A DNA stretch of 64,000 nucleotides, from contig CP166130.1 in assembly GCA_041228335.1 (NCBI GenBank), forward strand, positions 2,008,638-2,072,637, in the 5' to 3' direction. The translations under genes and the position numbers were made by a program. The stretch is from Alphaproteobacteria bacterium LSUCC0684. GTDB taxonomy: Bacteria > Pseudomonadota > Alphaproteobacteria > Puniceispirillales > UBA1172. This document shows positions 28,231-37,184 of the stretch, piece by piece. The stretch's first letter is position 1; each line of letters opens with the position of its first letter. A model generated the notes under the pieces. It searched no databases. It saw nothing but the letters and a program-made list of their open reading frames with translations, and was not told where the DNA came from.

Positions 28231-29451
28231 TTACCCTTTAATTGCTTTGCCAATTGTTGATGCGATGTTTTCACTTACCGCTTTTAATGGGTCATCCTGC
28301 AGATGCGCGTAACGAAGAGTTGTTTCACTATTTGAGTGTCCCAGGAGCGCTCCAATCATAGGAAGACTAGCACCTTCAGAAACAGCGATACTTGCAAAAC
28401 TGTGTCGAAGATCATGCAACCGCACATCTTGAAGTTTCGCATTGTTTCTAATAATTCTCCAGACTTTCGGAGTTCCAGTGTAATAACCTGCTCCACTCTC
28501 GGCAGGAAATACAAATTGAGAAAATTTTGATCTAGGAAACTTGGCTAATATATCGACCGCGTTTGAATTCATAGGCACAGATTTTTGACCTGTTTTTGAG
28601 TCAAAAAATCGAAGAAAGCCAGCACTGAAATCTATTGACTCCCATTTGAGTGTTTCGATCTCCCCTTTTCTAGCGCCTGTGAATATAAGTAATTTAACTA
28701 TGGTCAGCGCCTTTAAATTCAAACCACGCTTCTGGCAATCATCAAGCGCTTTACCAAGACGAATAAATTCATCATGGCTTAAAAAGCGCTCAGATTTTTT
28801 CCCAGGATATTTTTTTACACCATGGACTGGATTAGATGTCAGCATTCCCAAGTCAATTGCATAAGTAAAAATCCCTCCAAGTAATCCTAACGTTCGAGAA
28901 GCTGTTCCTTTCCCACCTGTGACAATTGCACGACCTCTCAATCCAGTTTTCTGATCGACTGCCGTCTTTCCCATCGCCACCGAATTGAGAAATTTCTTAA
29001 TCTCAGCACGGTTAATCTCACTGACCTTTTTCCTGCCTATTAACGGTTTAATATGACGCTCAATACGACCTCTATCAGTGGAGATTGTGCTATCTTTTTT
29101 CGAACCAATCCCGTGTTTAAGATATAGATCACACAATTCTGAGACCGTAATTTCTTTTTTTGCTTCTTGCTTTAATTCCGAAGGATCTTGTCCCTGGGCA
29201 ACCTGCCCAAGAATCTGCTTCGCCTTGACCCTTGCCTGATCAACTGTCCAAGGTGAACCGTGAGCACCTATTGTGTATCTTCGGGACTTTCCAGCGCGCC
29301 CTCCGGCCAGACGATACTGGCATACATATGCCTTTCGACCACCCTTACAAATTTTTATGCCAAATCCCTTTAACTCACCATCCCATAGAAAATAATCCAT
29401 TTCCTTTGGTGCAGCTTGATCAATTTTAATTTTGGTTAATCTTCCAGACAA
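28231..29451 (-). CDS. Tyrosine recombinase (site-specific integrase)
   Basis: 406 residues with the P4-type layout: an N-terminal arm-binding DUF4102 domain (LKGFGIKICKGGRKAYVCQYR), a SAM-like core-binding domain (ITVSELCDLYLKHG) and the catalytic domain. Catalytic residues visible are Arg in FTGARKGEIETLKW, then HDLRHSFAS (His-x-x-Arg), His in LLGHSNSETTLRYAH and the nucleophile Tyr in the same segment. It inserts the element at tRNA-Arg. Its start is 171 bases from the right att copy, with the second arm-like repeat in between. Confidence 0.93.
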   Translation of the reverse strand: MSGRLTKIKIDQAAPKEMDYFLWDGELKGFGIKICKGGRKAYVCQYRLAGGRAGKSRRYTIGAHGSPWTVDQARVKAKQILGQVAQGQDPSELKQEAKKEITVSELCDLYLKHGIGSKKDSTISTDRGRIERHIKPLIGRKKVSEINRAEIKKFLNSVAMGKTAVDQKTGLRGRAIVTGGKGTASRTLGLLGGIFTYAIDLGMLTSNPVHGVKKYPGKKSERFLSHDEFIRLGKALDDCQKRGLNLKALTIVKLLIFTGARKGEIETLKWESIDFSAGFLRFFDSKTGQKSVPMNSNAVDILAKFPRSKFSQFVFPAESGAGYYTGTPKVWRIIRNNAKLQDVRLHDLRHSFASIAVSEGASLPMIGALLGHSNSETTLRYAHLQDDPLKAVSENIASTIGKAIKG

Positions 29452-29486
29452 CTTTTGCTCTCCTGGTCAGATCCTTTACATTAAAG

Positions 29487-29507
29487 TAATCACATAGTAA
29501 GCAAATC
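29487..29507. repeat. Island-end direct repeat, right copy
   Basis: TAATCACATAGTAA (29487-29500) directly followed by GCAAATC, matching the copy at 18068-18092 apart from a four-base insertion there. It lies between the integrase start and the right att copy. A separate AT-rich inverted repeat, AATATTA/TAATATT, is at 29563-29581. Confidence 0.5.
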
Positions 29508-29622
29508 GTTATGCATGTCAATCAAAGCAAATAAATCATAATGTATTTAACTTATTGTATTTAATATTATATAGTAATATTGATCACCTTAAAAATATCA
29601 AAATATCTTTACATCCTCTGCT

Positions 29623-29667
29623 CTCCGAAGGCAGAGGTCAGAGGTTCAAATCCTCTCGGGTGCACCA
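29623..29667. repeat. Middle attachment site (junction of two elements)
   Basis: 45 bases repeating the tRNA-Arg 3' half with two G-to-A differences (one in the T loop, one at the discriminator base). The 5' half of the tRNA is absent, so this is not a functional tRNA. It separates the intact element from the decayed one. Confidence 0.88.
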
Positions 29668-29744
29668 TTTACCCCATGAAACCCTGATGTAACCCATTGG
29701 AATCACGCAGTTCCTAGTGTTTTGCTGTCCAGAGGGTAGACCAA

Positions 29745-30059
29745 ATGGGAGACCATTTTCCGCCGTATATCTATACCAAACGCGGGACCTTTTATTTCTC
29801 CCGGCGTATTCCCAAGGATGTGCAGGGGCATTTCAACACTGAACGCATCATGTGTTCGCTGAAAACCAAAGCACTCTCTCGGGCTTCACGCCTCGCACAG
29901 CGGTTAAATGAAGACCTTGAGGATGAATGGTGGCAGATACGCCGCCGCAATGCAGAGACCATGTTTTCACGGTTCCTGAAGGAGCAAACTGGCCCGCTAG
30001 CTCCTTCTGATTTTCCATCCTTGAGTGATTTGGGGGTTATAAACACAAACACTATCTAA
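29745..30059 (+). pseudogene. Truncated tyrosine integrase (N-terminal fragment)
   Basis: 104 residues starting MGDHFPPYIYTKRGTFYFSRRIPKDVQ, the N-terminal arm-binding region typical of one integrase group (DUF6538-like), with VMCSLKT-like and ASRLAQRLNEDLE segments. The core-binding and catalytic domains are missing: the frame ends after about 100 residues in VINTNTI. It is therefore an integrase remnant adjacent to an att copy. Confidence 0.75.
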
Positions 30060-30215
30060 AGTCTGTGTTGTTTAAGTTTCTCGGGATGAGTTCTAATTGT
30101 AAACAAACTGTAAACAGAATAGATAAAACCAAAAATGCACCTTATGATTTAATTGTATATTTTAAACCAATTTAATGAATTATAACATATTTTTATTTAT
30201 CATTAAGGAACTTGG

Positions 30216-30944
30216 ATGCTTCTTTCTACTTTCTATTTTTTTGCAAAAATATTCAGATATTTGCCAAAGACAAAGAAGGTACATTTGCTTGATATGAATG
30301 CCACTTTCTTTGTTCCGATAAATAACCATTATGTATGTGACGACTTAATTGACATATCAAAACAAAAAAGAGAACCAGTGTTATATGAATGGCTGAATAA
30401 TTTGGACGATGGTTCCATTTTATTTGATATCGGAACAAGTTATGGCCAAGAATCTTCACTAGCGTCATCTTTAACAAATAAAAATGTAAAGGTCTTTGGG
30501 TTTGATTGCAGTCTTTATCAAAGTCACTTTTGTGCATTAAATAAGAAACTCAATAACGACAGATTTAAGTTCATATTTGCCGCAGTTGGGGCAAGATCAG
30601 GGGAATTAATAAATATCACGGCTAACTCTGATACGCATATACCGTCATTACATAAAAAGAATGTCACTTACGAGTATGAAGTAATGTCTCTTGCATTAGA
30701 TGATTTTGCAAAATCAAATAATGTTACGCCAACCCATATAAAGATTGATGTTGATGGAGCGGAAAACGAAGTATTGAAAGGCGCAATTAATATACTTCAA
30801 TCTCAATCAATAAAAGAAGTCTTCATAGAAATAGATAATGATAATCTTGCCATTATAGATTTTATGACTTCACAAGGATTTAAAATCCGTTGGCAAGTTA
30901 GCAAAGACCAGAATGTTGATATTCTTTTTTCAAAATCTTCTTGA
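30216..30944 (+). CDS. FkbM-family methyltransferase
   Basis: 242 residues. The SAM-binding region LFDIGTSYGQESSLAS and the family hallmark HIKIDVDGAENEVLKGA are present, so the protein is probably an active O-methyltransferase of sugars or lipids. The ribosome site AAGGAAC precedes the ATG. Very AT-rich and isolated, it is cargo of the decayed element. The acceptor cannot be predicted. Confidence 0.85.
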   Translation: MLLSTFYFFAKIFRYLPKTKKVHLLDMNATFFVPINNHYVCDDLIDISKQKREPVLYEWLNNLDDGSILFDIGTSYGQESSLASSLTNKNVKVFGFDCSLYQSHFCALNKKLNNDRFKFIFAAVGARSGELINITANSDTHIPSLHKKNVTYEYEVMSLALDDFAKSNNVTPTHIKIDVDGAENEVLKGAINILQSQSIKEVFIEIDNDNLAIIDFMTSQGFKIRWQVSKDQNVDILFSKSS

Positions 30945-31300
30945 TTTGGCATCAAACAAACACCCTTTCCATTGCCTGATGATTTCTAGTCAATATTATT
31001 CACTTTGAAACAAAGTGAGAAACATTTACTCGTATTGACAGCAGGTCTGTGACACCTAAGATGGCCGAACTACTACAGATTGATTGGCCTGTGGTGCATA
31101 ATAAGTGAACCAGCCTCTCGGGTGCGCCAATCAAGTTATGCCCCTCCCGCGAAGCGCTGATTTCAGGCAATACGGGCATAGCATCATCATAAGACCATCA
31201 TTTATTTGATAAATACCGCCGCGATACCCTATGATACCGGTGGTGGCGATATCTGCTTACCCCTTGCCATCCCACGCCTTCCTGATGGAGAACAGAACCC
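30945..31300. other. Right end of decayed element and chromosomal junction
   Basis: 356 bases without a gene. It contains the third tRNA-derived att copy (31113-31131); after it the composition returns to the GC-rich chromosomal level and leads into the promoter of the HAD gene. No other signal recognised. Confidence 0.5.
31113..31131. repeat. Distal attachment site remnant (attR)
   Basis: CCTCTCGGGTGCGCCAATC is identical to the last 16 bases of the tRNA plus three bases beyond it (18003-18021). It marks the original chromosomal sequence displaced by the insertions. Confidence 0.8.
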
Positions 31301-32026
31301 ATGAAGCTGAGCGACTACAAGGCCCTGACCTTCGATGTCTACGGAACCCTGATTGATTGGGAAAGCGGCATGGTTGAGGGGCTGAAACCCCTGACGGATA
31401 AAGTCGGCCGCCCGCTCTCCCGTGATGAAATTCTGGAAGCCCACGCCTATCACGAGTCGTCAACGCAGCGCTGGACGCCGGCGAAAAAATACTCGGATCT
31501 GCTCGGGGTCGTGTATCGCCGGCTGGCCGAGGAATGGGGAGTTGAGGTAACCTGGGAAGAGTGCCAGGCTTACGGCCTTTCCGTCCGGCAATGGCCCGCC
31601 TTCGATGACAGCCGCGCCGCGCTTGCCTACCTGAAACAACATTTCAAGCTGATTGTCCTGACCAACACGGACAATACCAGTTTTTCCGGCTCCAATGCCC
31701 GCCTTGGCGTGGCTTTTGATGGCGTCTTCACCGCCGAGGATATCGGCAGTTACAAACCCGATGACCGGAATTTTGAATATATGCTTGAGACGCTTCGCCG
31801 CCAGGGGATTGAGAAGCGCGAGATCCTGCACACGGCCGAAAGCATGTTCCATGATCACGCACCGGCAAACAGGCATGGACTGGCGAATTGCTGGATTTAC
31901 CGTCGCCACGACAAGGAAGGATTCGGGGCAACCATGAACCCCGGCGATATGCCGCACTATGATTTCTGCTTCAACAGCATGGCGGAACTCGTCAAGGCCC
32001 ACCAGGCGGAACAGGCCGGGGCATAA
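31301..32026 (+). CDS. HAD-superfamily hydrolase, haloacid-dehalogenase type II-like
   Basis: 241 residues. Motif I FDVYGTLIDWE supplies the Asp nucleophile at residue 12, motif II is LTNTDN and the motif III Lys is in SYKPDDRNFEYML. It belongs to the type II dehalogenase-like group. However, the substrate-site segment reads TAESMFHDHAPAN where true L-2-haloacid dehalogenases have SSNAWD, and a family Tyr after the Lys is Phe. Dehalogenation is therefore doubtful. It has a GGAG ribosome site and converges on upp. Confidence 0.8.
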   Translation: MKLSDYKALTFDVYGTLIDWESGMVEGLKPLTDKVGRPLSRDEILEAHAYHESSTQRWTPAKKYSDLLGVVYRRLAEEWGVEVTWEECQAYGLSVRQWPAFDDSRAALAYLKQHFKLIVLTNTDNTSFSGSNARLGVAFDGVFTAEDIGSYKPDDRNFEYMLETLRRQGIEKREILHTAESMFHDHAPANRHGLANCWIYRRHDKEGFGATMNPGDMPHYDFCFNSMAELVKAHQAEQAGA

Positions 32027-32062
32027 ATTACAGAACCCTCCTGGACATTCAGCCAATCCCGT

Positions 32063-32698
32063 CTATTTGGTGCCGTACATCCGGTCGCCCGCATCACCAA
32101 GACCAGGCAGAATATACCCATGGTCATTGAGCTCACGGTCAATGGCGGCGGTGTAGATCGGCACATCGGGATGCTCGGCGGAGAAGGATGCAATCCCTTC
32201 CGGTGCGGCAAGAAGGCAGACAAACTTGATCCGCTTGGCGCCGGCATCCTTGATCCGCTGCACCCCGGCGGCGGCTGAATTGCCCGTGGCCAGCATCGGG
32301 TCAACCACCACGCAGACACGTTCATCAAGGCTTTCCGGCAGTTTCAGATAATATTCCACCGGCACCAGCGTCTTCGGGTCGCGATAAAGACCGACATGAC
32401 CGACACGCGCCGAGGGAACGAGATCAAGCATGCCATCGAGAAGCCCGTTGCCCGCCCTCAGGATGGAGATGAAACACAGTTTCTTGCCCTCAAGCTTGGG
32501 AAGTTTTGCCACTTCAAGCGGGGTCTGGATATCCACCTCTTCGGTTTCCAGATCACGGCAGACCTCATAGGCGAGCAGCAGGCTGATCTCCCGCAGAAGC
32601 TGGCGGAATTTCGCCGTTGGCGTTTCCACATCCCGCATGATGGACAATTTATGCTGGATCAGCGGGTGATGGACGATACTGGCGTTATGGTCGGTCAT
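32063..32698 (-). CDS. upp: Uracil phosphoribosyltransferase
   Basis: 211 residues; makes UMP from uracil and PRPP. The PRPP-binding loop [16 protein letters not shown] and the uracil-binding C-terminus [11 protein letters not shown] are present. The start at 32698 has a GGAGG site; a 21-codon upstream extension is not family-like. It is the last gene of the minus-strand urc-like run, 37 bases after the DUF1688 gene. In the yeast URC pathway this enzyme (URC6) performs the entry step, which explains its place here. Confidence 0.96.
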   Translation of the reverse strand: MTDHNASIVHHPLIQHKLSIMRDVETPTAKFRQLLREISLLLAYEVCRDLETEEVDIQTPLEVAKLPKLEGKKLCFISILRAGNGLLDGMLDLVPSARVGHVGLYRDPKTLVPVEYYLKLPESLDERVCVVVDPMLATGNSAAAGVQRIKDAGAKRIKFVCLLAAPEGIASFSAEHPDVPIYTAAIDRELNDHGYILPGLGDAGDRMYGTK

Positions 32699-32735
32699 CG
32701 GGGAGTCCTCCTTCTTCAAAAGATCAAGGGAATGG

Positions 32736-33977
32736 TCAGAAAATCGTGCCGCTGCTGTCAAGCGTCAGCGGCGGGCCGCCATCGGGGCGAAACTCTCTTG
32801 CGATCTTTCGTCCAGCGGTCCAGGTACCGCCCTGAAGCACGCTTGCAAGAGGCAGGCTTTCCGCGTCATCGCCTGTATGCTGGCGCACGGCTGCCGCCAC
32901 CTTGTCGAGCAGCGCCACGGTCAGCCCGCGCCATTCCACCACCAGCGGGCTTTTCGGGTGATGCGCCAGAGCCGCCGCGTCGGCATCCTTAAGGGAAAGG
33001 ACTTCCGTGTCGATAAATAGTCCGCCATTTCTGTATTCGGCAAGCCCGGTCAGTGCATCGAGTTCCACCACCCTGATCCCGGCCTCTTCAAGAGGTTCGA
33101 TCAAGGAATAAGCCATCCATTGCGAGAGTTTATGAAAAGGCAGGACACCATTGGTGATATCCTGCCGGATGATCTTCGGATGATGGCCGACATCGCCAAC
33201 CGGGATATCACCCAGACGCACGCCTTCCGGCCAGATGCTGCCGATCCCGCGCAACAGCGCGATGAGAATTTCACGCGCCTTCAGCCCCTCGCCTTCCTGC
33301 CGGGCGGTCAGATAGTCATAGAGATTTCCCGGGCGCAGCTCGCCATCCCGGCCGAACATCTCCGCCGCCCCGCCGAGGGCAGCCCCAAGCCGGTTGAGAA
33401 GCCCTGCCCGTTCTTCCAGCCCGACAAGCGGGTTCTCGGAACTGACCTGGAAGACTTCAGCCAGATCTGCCGCACTTATGGCTTCCAGCGCTACTGCATC
33501 GACACGAAGAGGGTCATCAACTCCATACCGGCTGAGCCTGCCGCTTTCCACCAGACGAATGCTGGCAAGGGCAAGTCCTTCGGATCTGCCGTAGACAAGC
33601 CCGGTTCCGGCATCGGCATACTGCCACTCCGCCCCGGCCCCGGCATCGAGCAGAACCGACACCACCGCAAGATCCATCCGCCGACGTGCCTTCTCTTCTG
33701 GGGATACATCAGCAAGCCCCGCCGCCAGTTCTGCCCAGAGATCTCGGCCACCGAGCTCAAAATGCCGCCACCGGCTGTGGAACGGCACCTTGCCATCAGG
33801 ATAGTTGGTGCGTATTTCCTCAAGCACCAGTTCCGTTGCGGCGTCAAGGTTTTCAAGGTGGAGATGAAAATGATCAACCTCGCCGAGTGTGGCGGCATCG
33901 AACAGCTCATGGCAACGCTGGCGGACAGATTCAGGCGTCAGCAGAGCGGTGACGGCATCTTGATCCCCTGTCATCAT
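32736..33977 (-). CDS. DUF1688 protein, URC4-like (uracil catabolism)
   Basis: 413 residues of the DUF1688 family, whose fungal members (Urc4/Urg3) are required for uracil catabolism. Seen: [26 protein letters not shown] near the N-terminus, [28 protein letters not shown] and [16 protein letters not shown]. Its biochemical reaction is not established to my knowledge. It overlaps the URC1-like gene by ATGA, which supports a shared pathway or complex. Normal length, no disruption. Confidence 0.88.
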   Translation of the reverse strand: MMTGDQDAVTALLTPESVRQRCHELFDAATLGEVDHFHLHLENLDAATELVLEEIRTNYPDGKVPFHSRWRHFELGGRDLWAELAAGLADVSPEEKARRRMDLAVVSVLLDAGAGAEWQYADAGTGLVYGRSEGLALASIRLVESGRLSRYGVDDPLRVDAVALEAISAADLAEVFQVSSENPLVGLEERAGLLNRLGAALGGAAEMFGRDGELRPGNLYDYLTARQEGEGLKAREILIALLRGIGSIWPEGVRLGDIPVGDVGHHPKIIRQDITNGVLPFHKLSQWMAYSLIEPLEEAGIRVVELDALTGLAEYRNGGLFIDTEVLSLKDADAAALAHHPKSPLVVEWRGLTVALLDKVAAAVRQHTGDDAESLPLASVLQGGTWTAGRKIAREFRPDGGPPLTLDSSGTIF

Positions 33978-35215
33978 TCGTCGATTGCCCTGCCCTTGAC
34001 CCCATCGAGATCCTCCCCTTTCTTCGGGGCCTCCTTGGTGAAATATCCGGCCGCTTTCTTGGCTTCCATTTCGACATGCGCATCTTCGGGGATCAACTCT
34101 TCCGGGATATCAAGCCGCTCACCGATTTCGATACCCTGGGCGACAAGTGCATCATGTTTCATGTCGCTCATCGAAGCAAAGCGGTCAATCCGCGTGATCC
34201 CAAGCCAGTGGAAGATATCCGGCATCAGTTCCTGAAAGCGGGCATCCTGAACACCGGCGACGCATTCGGTCCGCTCGAAATACTTGGCGGCGGAATCTCC
34301 GCCTTCCTGGCGTTTGCGGGCGTTATAGACAAGAAACTTGGTCACCTCGCCCAGCGCCCGGCCTTCCTTGCGGTTATAGACCACCAGCCCGTTGCCCCCT
34401 TTCTGGGCCATGTCGACACAGATCTCGATCCCATGGGTAAGATAGGGCCTGCAGGTACAGATATCCGAGCCGAACACATCAGAGCCATTGCATTCATCAT
34501 GCACGCGGCAGGCGAGCGGTACCGCCAGATCATGAAGAGTTTCAGGATCGCCGAAAATATAGGCGGTAATACCGCCGATCGGGGGCAGAAACACCTCAAG
34601 ATCCGATCGCGTCACCAGTTCCGGATACATCCCGCCCATCTGCTCAAAAATCACTCGCCGGAACGCGTGTTCATCGACCCCGAACCGCCGCGCCAGACCC
34701 GGAATATACCAGACCGGATCAATCGCGATCTTCGTGACATTCACATCGCCGTTGCCGAGTAGCACCCGGCCATCCGGCTTCAGCCTGCCCTGATCGATAG
34801 CATCGCGAAGTTCCATCAGTTTGAGCCTGGCCTGGGTGATGGCAATCGTCGGGCGGATATCAAACCCTTCGCTGATCTGTTCCTTGAATTCATCCGCCAC
34901 CACATGCCCCCAGGGATCAAAGGAGACGATTTTCTCCGGTTCACTCCATTGGGGATGCGGGCCGATGCGGGTGACCGGGGAAGTGTTGGTCAGGTCCGGC
35001 ACATGCGCGGGATCAAGCCTGCCAGCAGCAACGGAAACGGCACGATACACGGAATAACTGCCGGAATGCGTCCCGATGACATTTCGATGCATGGGATTGG
35101 ATACGCTGCCAATCACCGGGCCGCGACTGCGCGCGTCTTCCGCACCCCAGTGGATCGGGGAGAAATAGTTCGACCTTGAATGGGACGTCAATACGATATG
35201 GCGAGGGCTGGACAT
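33974..35215 (-). CDS. GTP cyclohydrolase II homologue, URC1-like
   Basis: 413 residues. The GTP-cyclohydrolase-II domain keeps the zinc cysteines in the segment beginning CRVHDECNGSDVFG and ending CTC, and has EGRALGEVTKFL. The N-terminal 150 residues (SHSRSNYFSPIHWGAEDAR...) are not found in RibA but are typical of the Urc1-type subgroup. In yeast, URC1 acts on a uracil-derived nucleotide, not in riboflavin synthesis. The start at 35215 is chosen for its AGAGGT site. A RutR palindrome lies 128 bases upstream. Confidence 0.88.
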   Translation of the reverse strand: MSSPRHIVLTSHSRSNYFSPIHWGAEDARSRGPVIGSVSNPMHRNVIGTHSGSYSVYRAVSVAAGRLDPAHVPDLTNTSPVTRIGPHPQWSEPEKIVSFDPWGHVVADEFKEQISEGFDIRPTIAITQARLKLMELRDAIDQGRLKPDGRVLLGNGDVNVTKIAIDPVWYIPGLARRFGVDEHAFRRVIFEQMGGMYPELVTRSDLEVFLPPIGGITAYIFGDPETLHDLAVPLACRVHDECNGSDVFGSDICTCRPYLTHGIEICVDMAQKGGNGLVVYNRKEGRALGEVTKFLVYNARKRQEGGDSAAKYFERTECVAGVQDARFQELMPDIFHWLGITRIDRFASMSDMKHDALVAQGIEIGERLDIPEELIPEDAHVEMEAKKAAGYFTKEAPKKGEDLDGVKGRAIDE

Positions 35216-35342
35216 CTGATTACCTCTTTCCGAAAGCCTTTCCGCTGGCGCTGTCTTATCCGTTCCAGTTCGGATGGTACCTGGGCCGGATTCCGGCCTT
35301 GCTGCCCCATCCCTGCTGATCATCAACTAGCCTAGATATAAC

Positions 35343-35358
35343 TTGACCATTTGGTCAA
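35343..35358. promoter_or_regulatory. RutR operator palindrome
   Basis: TTGACCATTTGGTCAA is a perfect inverted repeat and matches the known RutR box (TTGACCA, two bases, TGGTCAA). It lies between the RutR-like gene and the URC1-like gene. On the minus strand its TTGACC could also serve as a -35 element for the URC1-like operon, so binding would compete with RNA polymerase. RutR releases DNA on binding uracil or thymine. Confidence 0.88.
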
Positions 35359-35390
35359 CTTTTATTTTTGCACAGGCAGATCAGCAGCTC

Positions 35391-36023
35391 TTATCTTGTT
35401 CCAAGGCCGCGGAGGATCACTTCGGTAACGGTTTCAACGGCTTTTGCGTATTCATCGGCGCTGATCGTCTCGCTCCCGAGCACAGCGGTGATCTGGGTGC
35501 TGAAATCAGCGTATGTCTGGGTAGCCGCCCATATAAGGAAGAGCACATGCCGGGGCGGAACTTCAGCCATCTCCCCGCGCGCCTGCCAGATCTCGAACAC
35601 CTCGGCCTGTTTGCTGACCCAGTCTTTCAGATCATGGGCCAGATAGTCGCCGATGACCGGAGCACCGGCGATAATCTCCATGGCAAAGACCTTGGAGGCA
35701 TTCGGCCGTTTCAGCGACAGATCCATTTTCGCTTCGATATATTTTCGCAAAGCATCCTCCGGCTTGTCCTTCGCCGAAATATCGCCGAGCGCTCCAAGCC
35801 AGGTTTCGAGAATATCCTGGCAGACAGAACGGTAAATCTCTTCCTTGCTGCGGAAGTAATAGAGAAGATTAGCCTTTGGCAGACCGGCTTCAGCGGCGAT
35901 TTCCATCAGCCTTGCTCCGCTGAAGCCCTGCCGGGCAAAAACGGTTTCAGCGGCCTTGAGGATACGGGCCCTCATTTCCGCCCCGCTCCTTGTCCTGGCG
36001 CTATTGGAGGCCGGCCTGGTCAC
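35391..36023 (-). CDS. rutR: TetR-family regulator, RutR type
   Basis: 210 residues. The N-terminal helix-turn-helix (ARILKAAETVFARQGFSGARLMEIAAEAGLPKANLLYYF-type region, residues 19-57) is followed by a RutR-like C-terminal ligand domain (FAMEIIAGAPVIGDYL, FLIWAATQTYADFSTQI). The WAATQTYADF segment is typical of RutR. The start is a GTG at 36023. The matching operator 32 bases downstream of its stop supports the name. It lies 8 bases after the DUF1989 gene and probably senses uracil. Confidence 0.87.
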   Translation of the reverse strand: MTRPASNSARTRSGAEMRARILKAAETVFARQGFSGARLMEIAAEAGLPKANLLYYFRSKEEIYRSVCQDILETWLGALGDISAKDKPEDALRKYIEAKMDLSLKRPNASKVFAMEIIAGAPVIGDYLAHDLKDWVSKQAEVFEIWQARGEMAEVPPRHVLFLIWAATQTYADFSTQITAVLGSETISADEYAKAVETVTEVILRGLGTR

Positions 36024-36031
36024 GTCAGCCC

Positions 36032-36718
36032 CTACGCCTCGACCGTGAAATGCAGTTCGGTGGGCACCGCGTCACGGCCATTGATCGGGTTCTTGTCCTG
36101 CGGGCAGGCGGACATCACGGCAATGGAGTCTTCAAGCGCCCTGAGACCCACCACATCTCCGGGGGATGAGACCGTCGGCTCAAAAGAGGTACGACCTTCA
36201 TCCGTGATGGGAATATTCATCCAGAGATTGAACGGATCGGGAACCAGCGGCGGCGTGAGCCCGATTGCCTTAAGTGCCATCCGCAGATTATCAGCGCAGT
36301 TGTCATGATATTCGTCACATCCCAGCAACTGATACCGCGGCCAGTCGCAGCAGGACATGATCGTATCATGCACCCCCGGCGAGGTGTCGCATTCAATTTC
36401 AAGCAGCGGCTGGCGCCGATTGGTCACAAGCTTGTCCCCGACTTTCGGGAAAACGGACTGAAGCCAGGTCCGGCAATGCGACATGGAAAGAAACTGCCCC
36501 ATATCCGATCCCAGATAGGCCCAGAAGTCACAGACCTGCGTGCCGTGGGTATTCTCTACCCGCAACAACTGCCCTGCCTTGAGGCGGACCGCGACGCCAC
36601 ATCGGGGCGGGATACGGTAACGCATGCCGGTCTCGGGCGTGCCGTCGGGCGAAACAGCTGCGGTCAGGCTGGCATTTACCCCTTCGGAAAAGGCGGGGTC
36701 ATATAAAGGCAGGCTCAT
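36032..36718 (-). CDS. DUF1989 (urea-carboxylase-associated family) protein
   Basis: 228 residues of DUF1989. Family members accompany urea carboxylase, and some are carboxyguanidine deiminase subunits. Conserved-looking residues include CDFWAY, SMSHCRTWLQ, HDTIMSCCDWPRY, CADNLRMAL and NLWMNIPI. Here it is embedded between the cytosine deaminase (3 bases away) and rutR, with no urea carboxylase in sight. It may hydrolyse a ureido or carbamoyl intermediate of ring breakdown; this is inference from family and position. Confidence 0.85.
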   Translation of the reverse strand: MSLPLYDPAFSEGVNASLTAAVSPDGTPETGMRYRIPPRCGVAVRLKAGQLLRVENTHGTQVCDFWAYLGSDMGQFLSMSHCRTWLQSVFPKVGDKLVTNRRQPLLEIECDTSPGVHDTIMSCCDWPRYQLLGCDEYHDNCADNLRMALKAIGLTPPLVPDPFNLWMNIPITDEGRTSFEPTVSSPGDVVGLRALEDSIAVMSACPQDKNPINGRDAVPTELHFTVEA

Positions 36719-36721
36719 CTC

Positions 36722-37171
36722 TCAGTCCTCGGCGATATCTTCGGCCCAGAGTTCGGGTTTCTCGCGGATGAATCTCTCCATCAGCGCGATGCAGTCGGGG
36801 TCATCGGCGATGACGATTTCAACCCCGCGCTGGCGGAGAAACTCTTCATTGCCGCCGAATGTTCTGTTCTCGCCGATCACGACCCGCGGGATACCGAACT
36901 GGACGATGGTGCCGCTGCACATCATGCAGGGGCTCAGCGTCGTATAAAGCACGGTGTCACGATAGGTTTTCTGCCGCCCGGCCTTGCGCAGGGCATCCAT
37001 TTCTCCATGGGCGATCGGATCACCCTGCTGAACCCGCTGGTTATGCCCCCGCGAAACCTCCCGGCCATCGCGCGCCAGTACCGAGCCGATGGGGCAGCCC
37101 CCGGCATCAAAACCTGCCTTCGCCTCGGCATAGGCAATCTTCAGCATTTCCCTGTCGATATCCGTGATCAT
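36722..37171 (-). CDS. Cytosine deaminase, yeast Fcy1-like
   Basis: 149 residues of the CDA fold. Zinc and catalytic residues are His55/Glu57 (HGEMDAL) and Cys82/Cys85 (SPCMMC). The C-terminus (RGVEIVIADDPDCIALMERFIREKPELWAEDI) closely resembles the yeast enzyme Fcy1, which converts cytosine to uracil, rather than tRNA-adenosine or guanine deaminases. This would feed uracil into upp and the urc genes. Gaps to both neighbours are under 15 bases, so it is co-transcribed. Confidence 0.85.
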   Translation of the reverse strand: MITDIDREMLKIAYAEAKAGFDAGGCPIGSVLARDGREVSRGHNQRVQQGDPIAHGEMDALRKAGRQKTYRDTVLYTTLSPCMMCSGTIVQFGIPRVVIGENRTFGGNEEFLRQRGVEIVIADDPDCIALMERFIREKPELWAEDIAED

Positions 37172-37184
37172 GATTTTCCCTTTT

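Larger units (their letters stand above)
29668..31131. mobile_element. Decayed second integrative element
   Basis: Lies between the middle att copy and a third, shorter copy (31113-31131). It is AT-rich over most of its length and contains the 5' part of an integrase gene pointing away from the middle att, plus one cargo methyltransferase. The arrangement indicates successive insertions at the same tRNA followed by deletion of most of the older element. Confidence 0.75.

Noticed and set aside
29600-29667. Possible second tRNA-Arg gene
   Set aside because: Only the part from the anticodon loop to the CCA matches; the D arm and 5' acceptor strand are missing, so it is an att duplicate.
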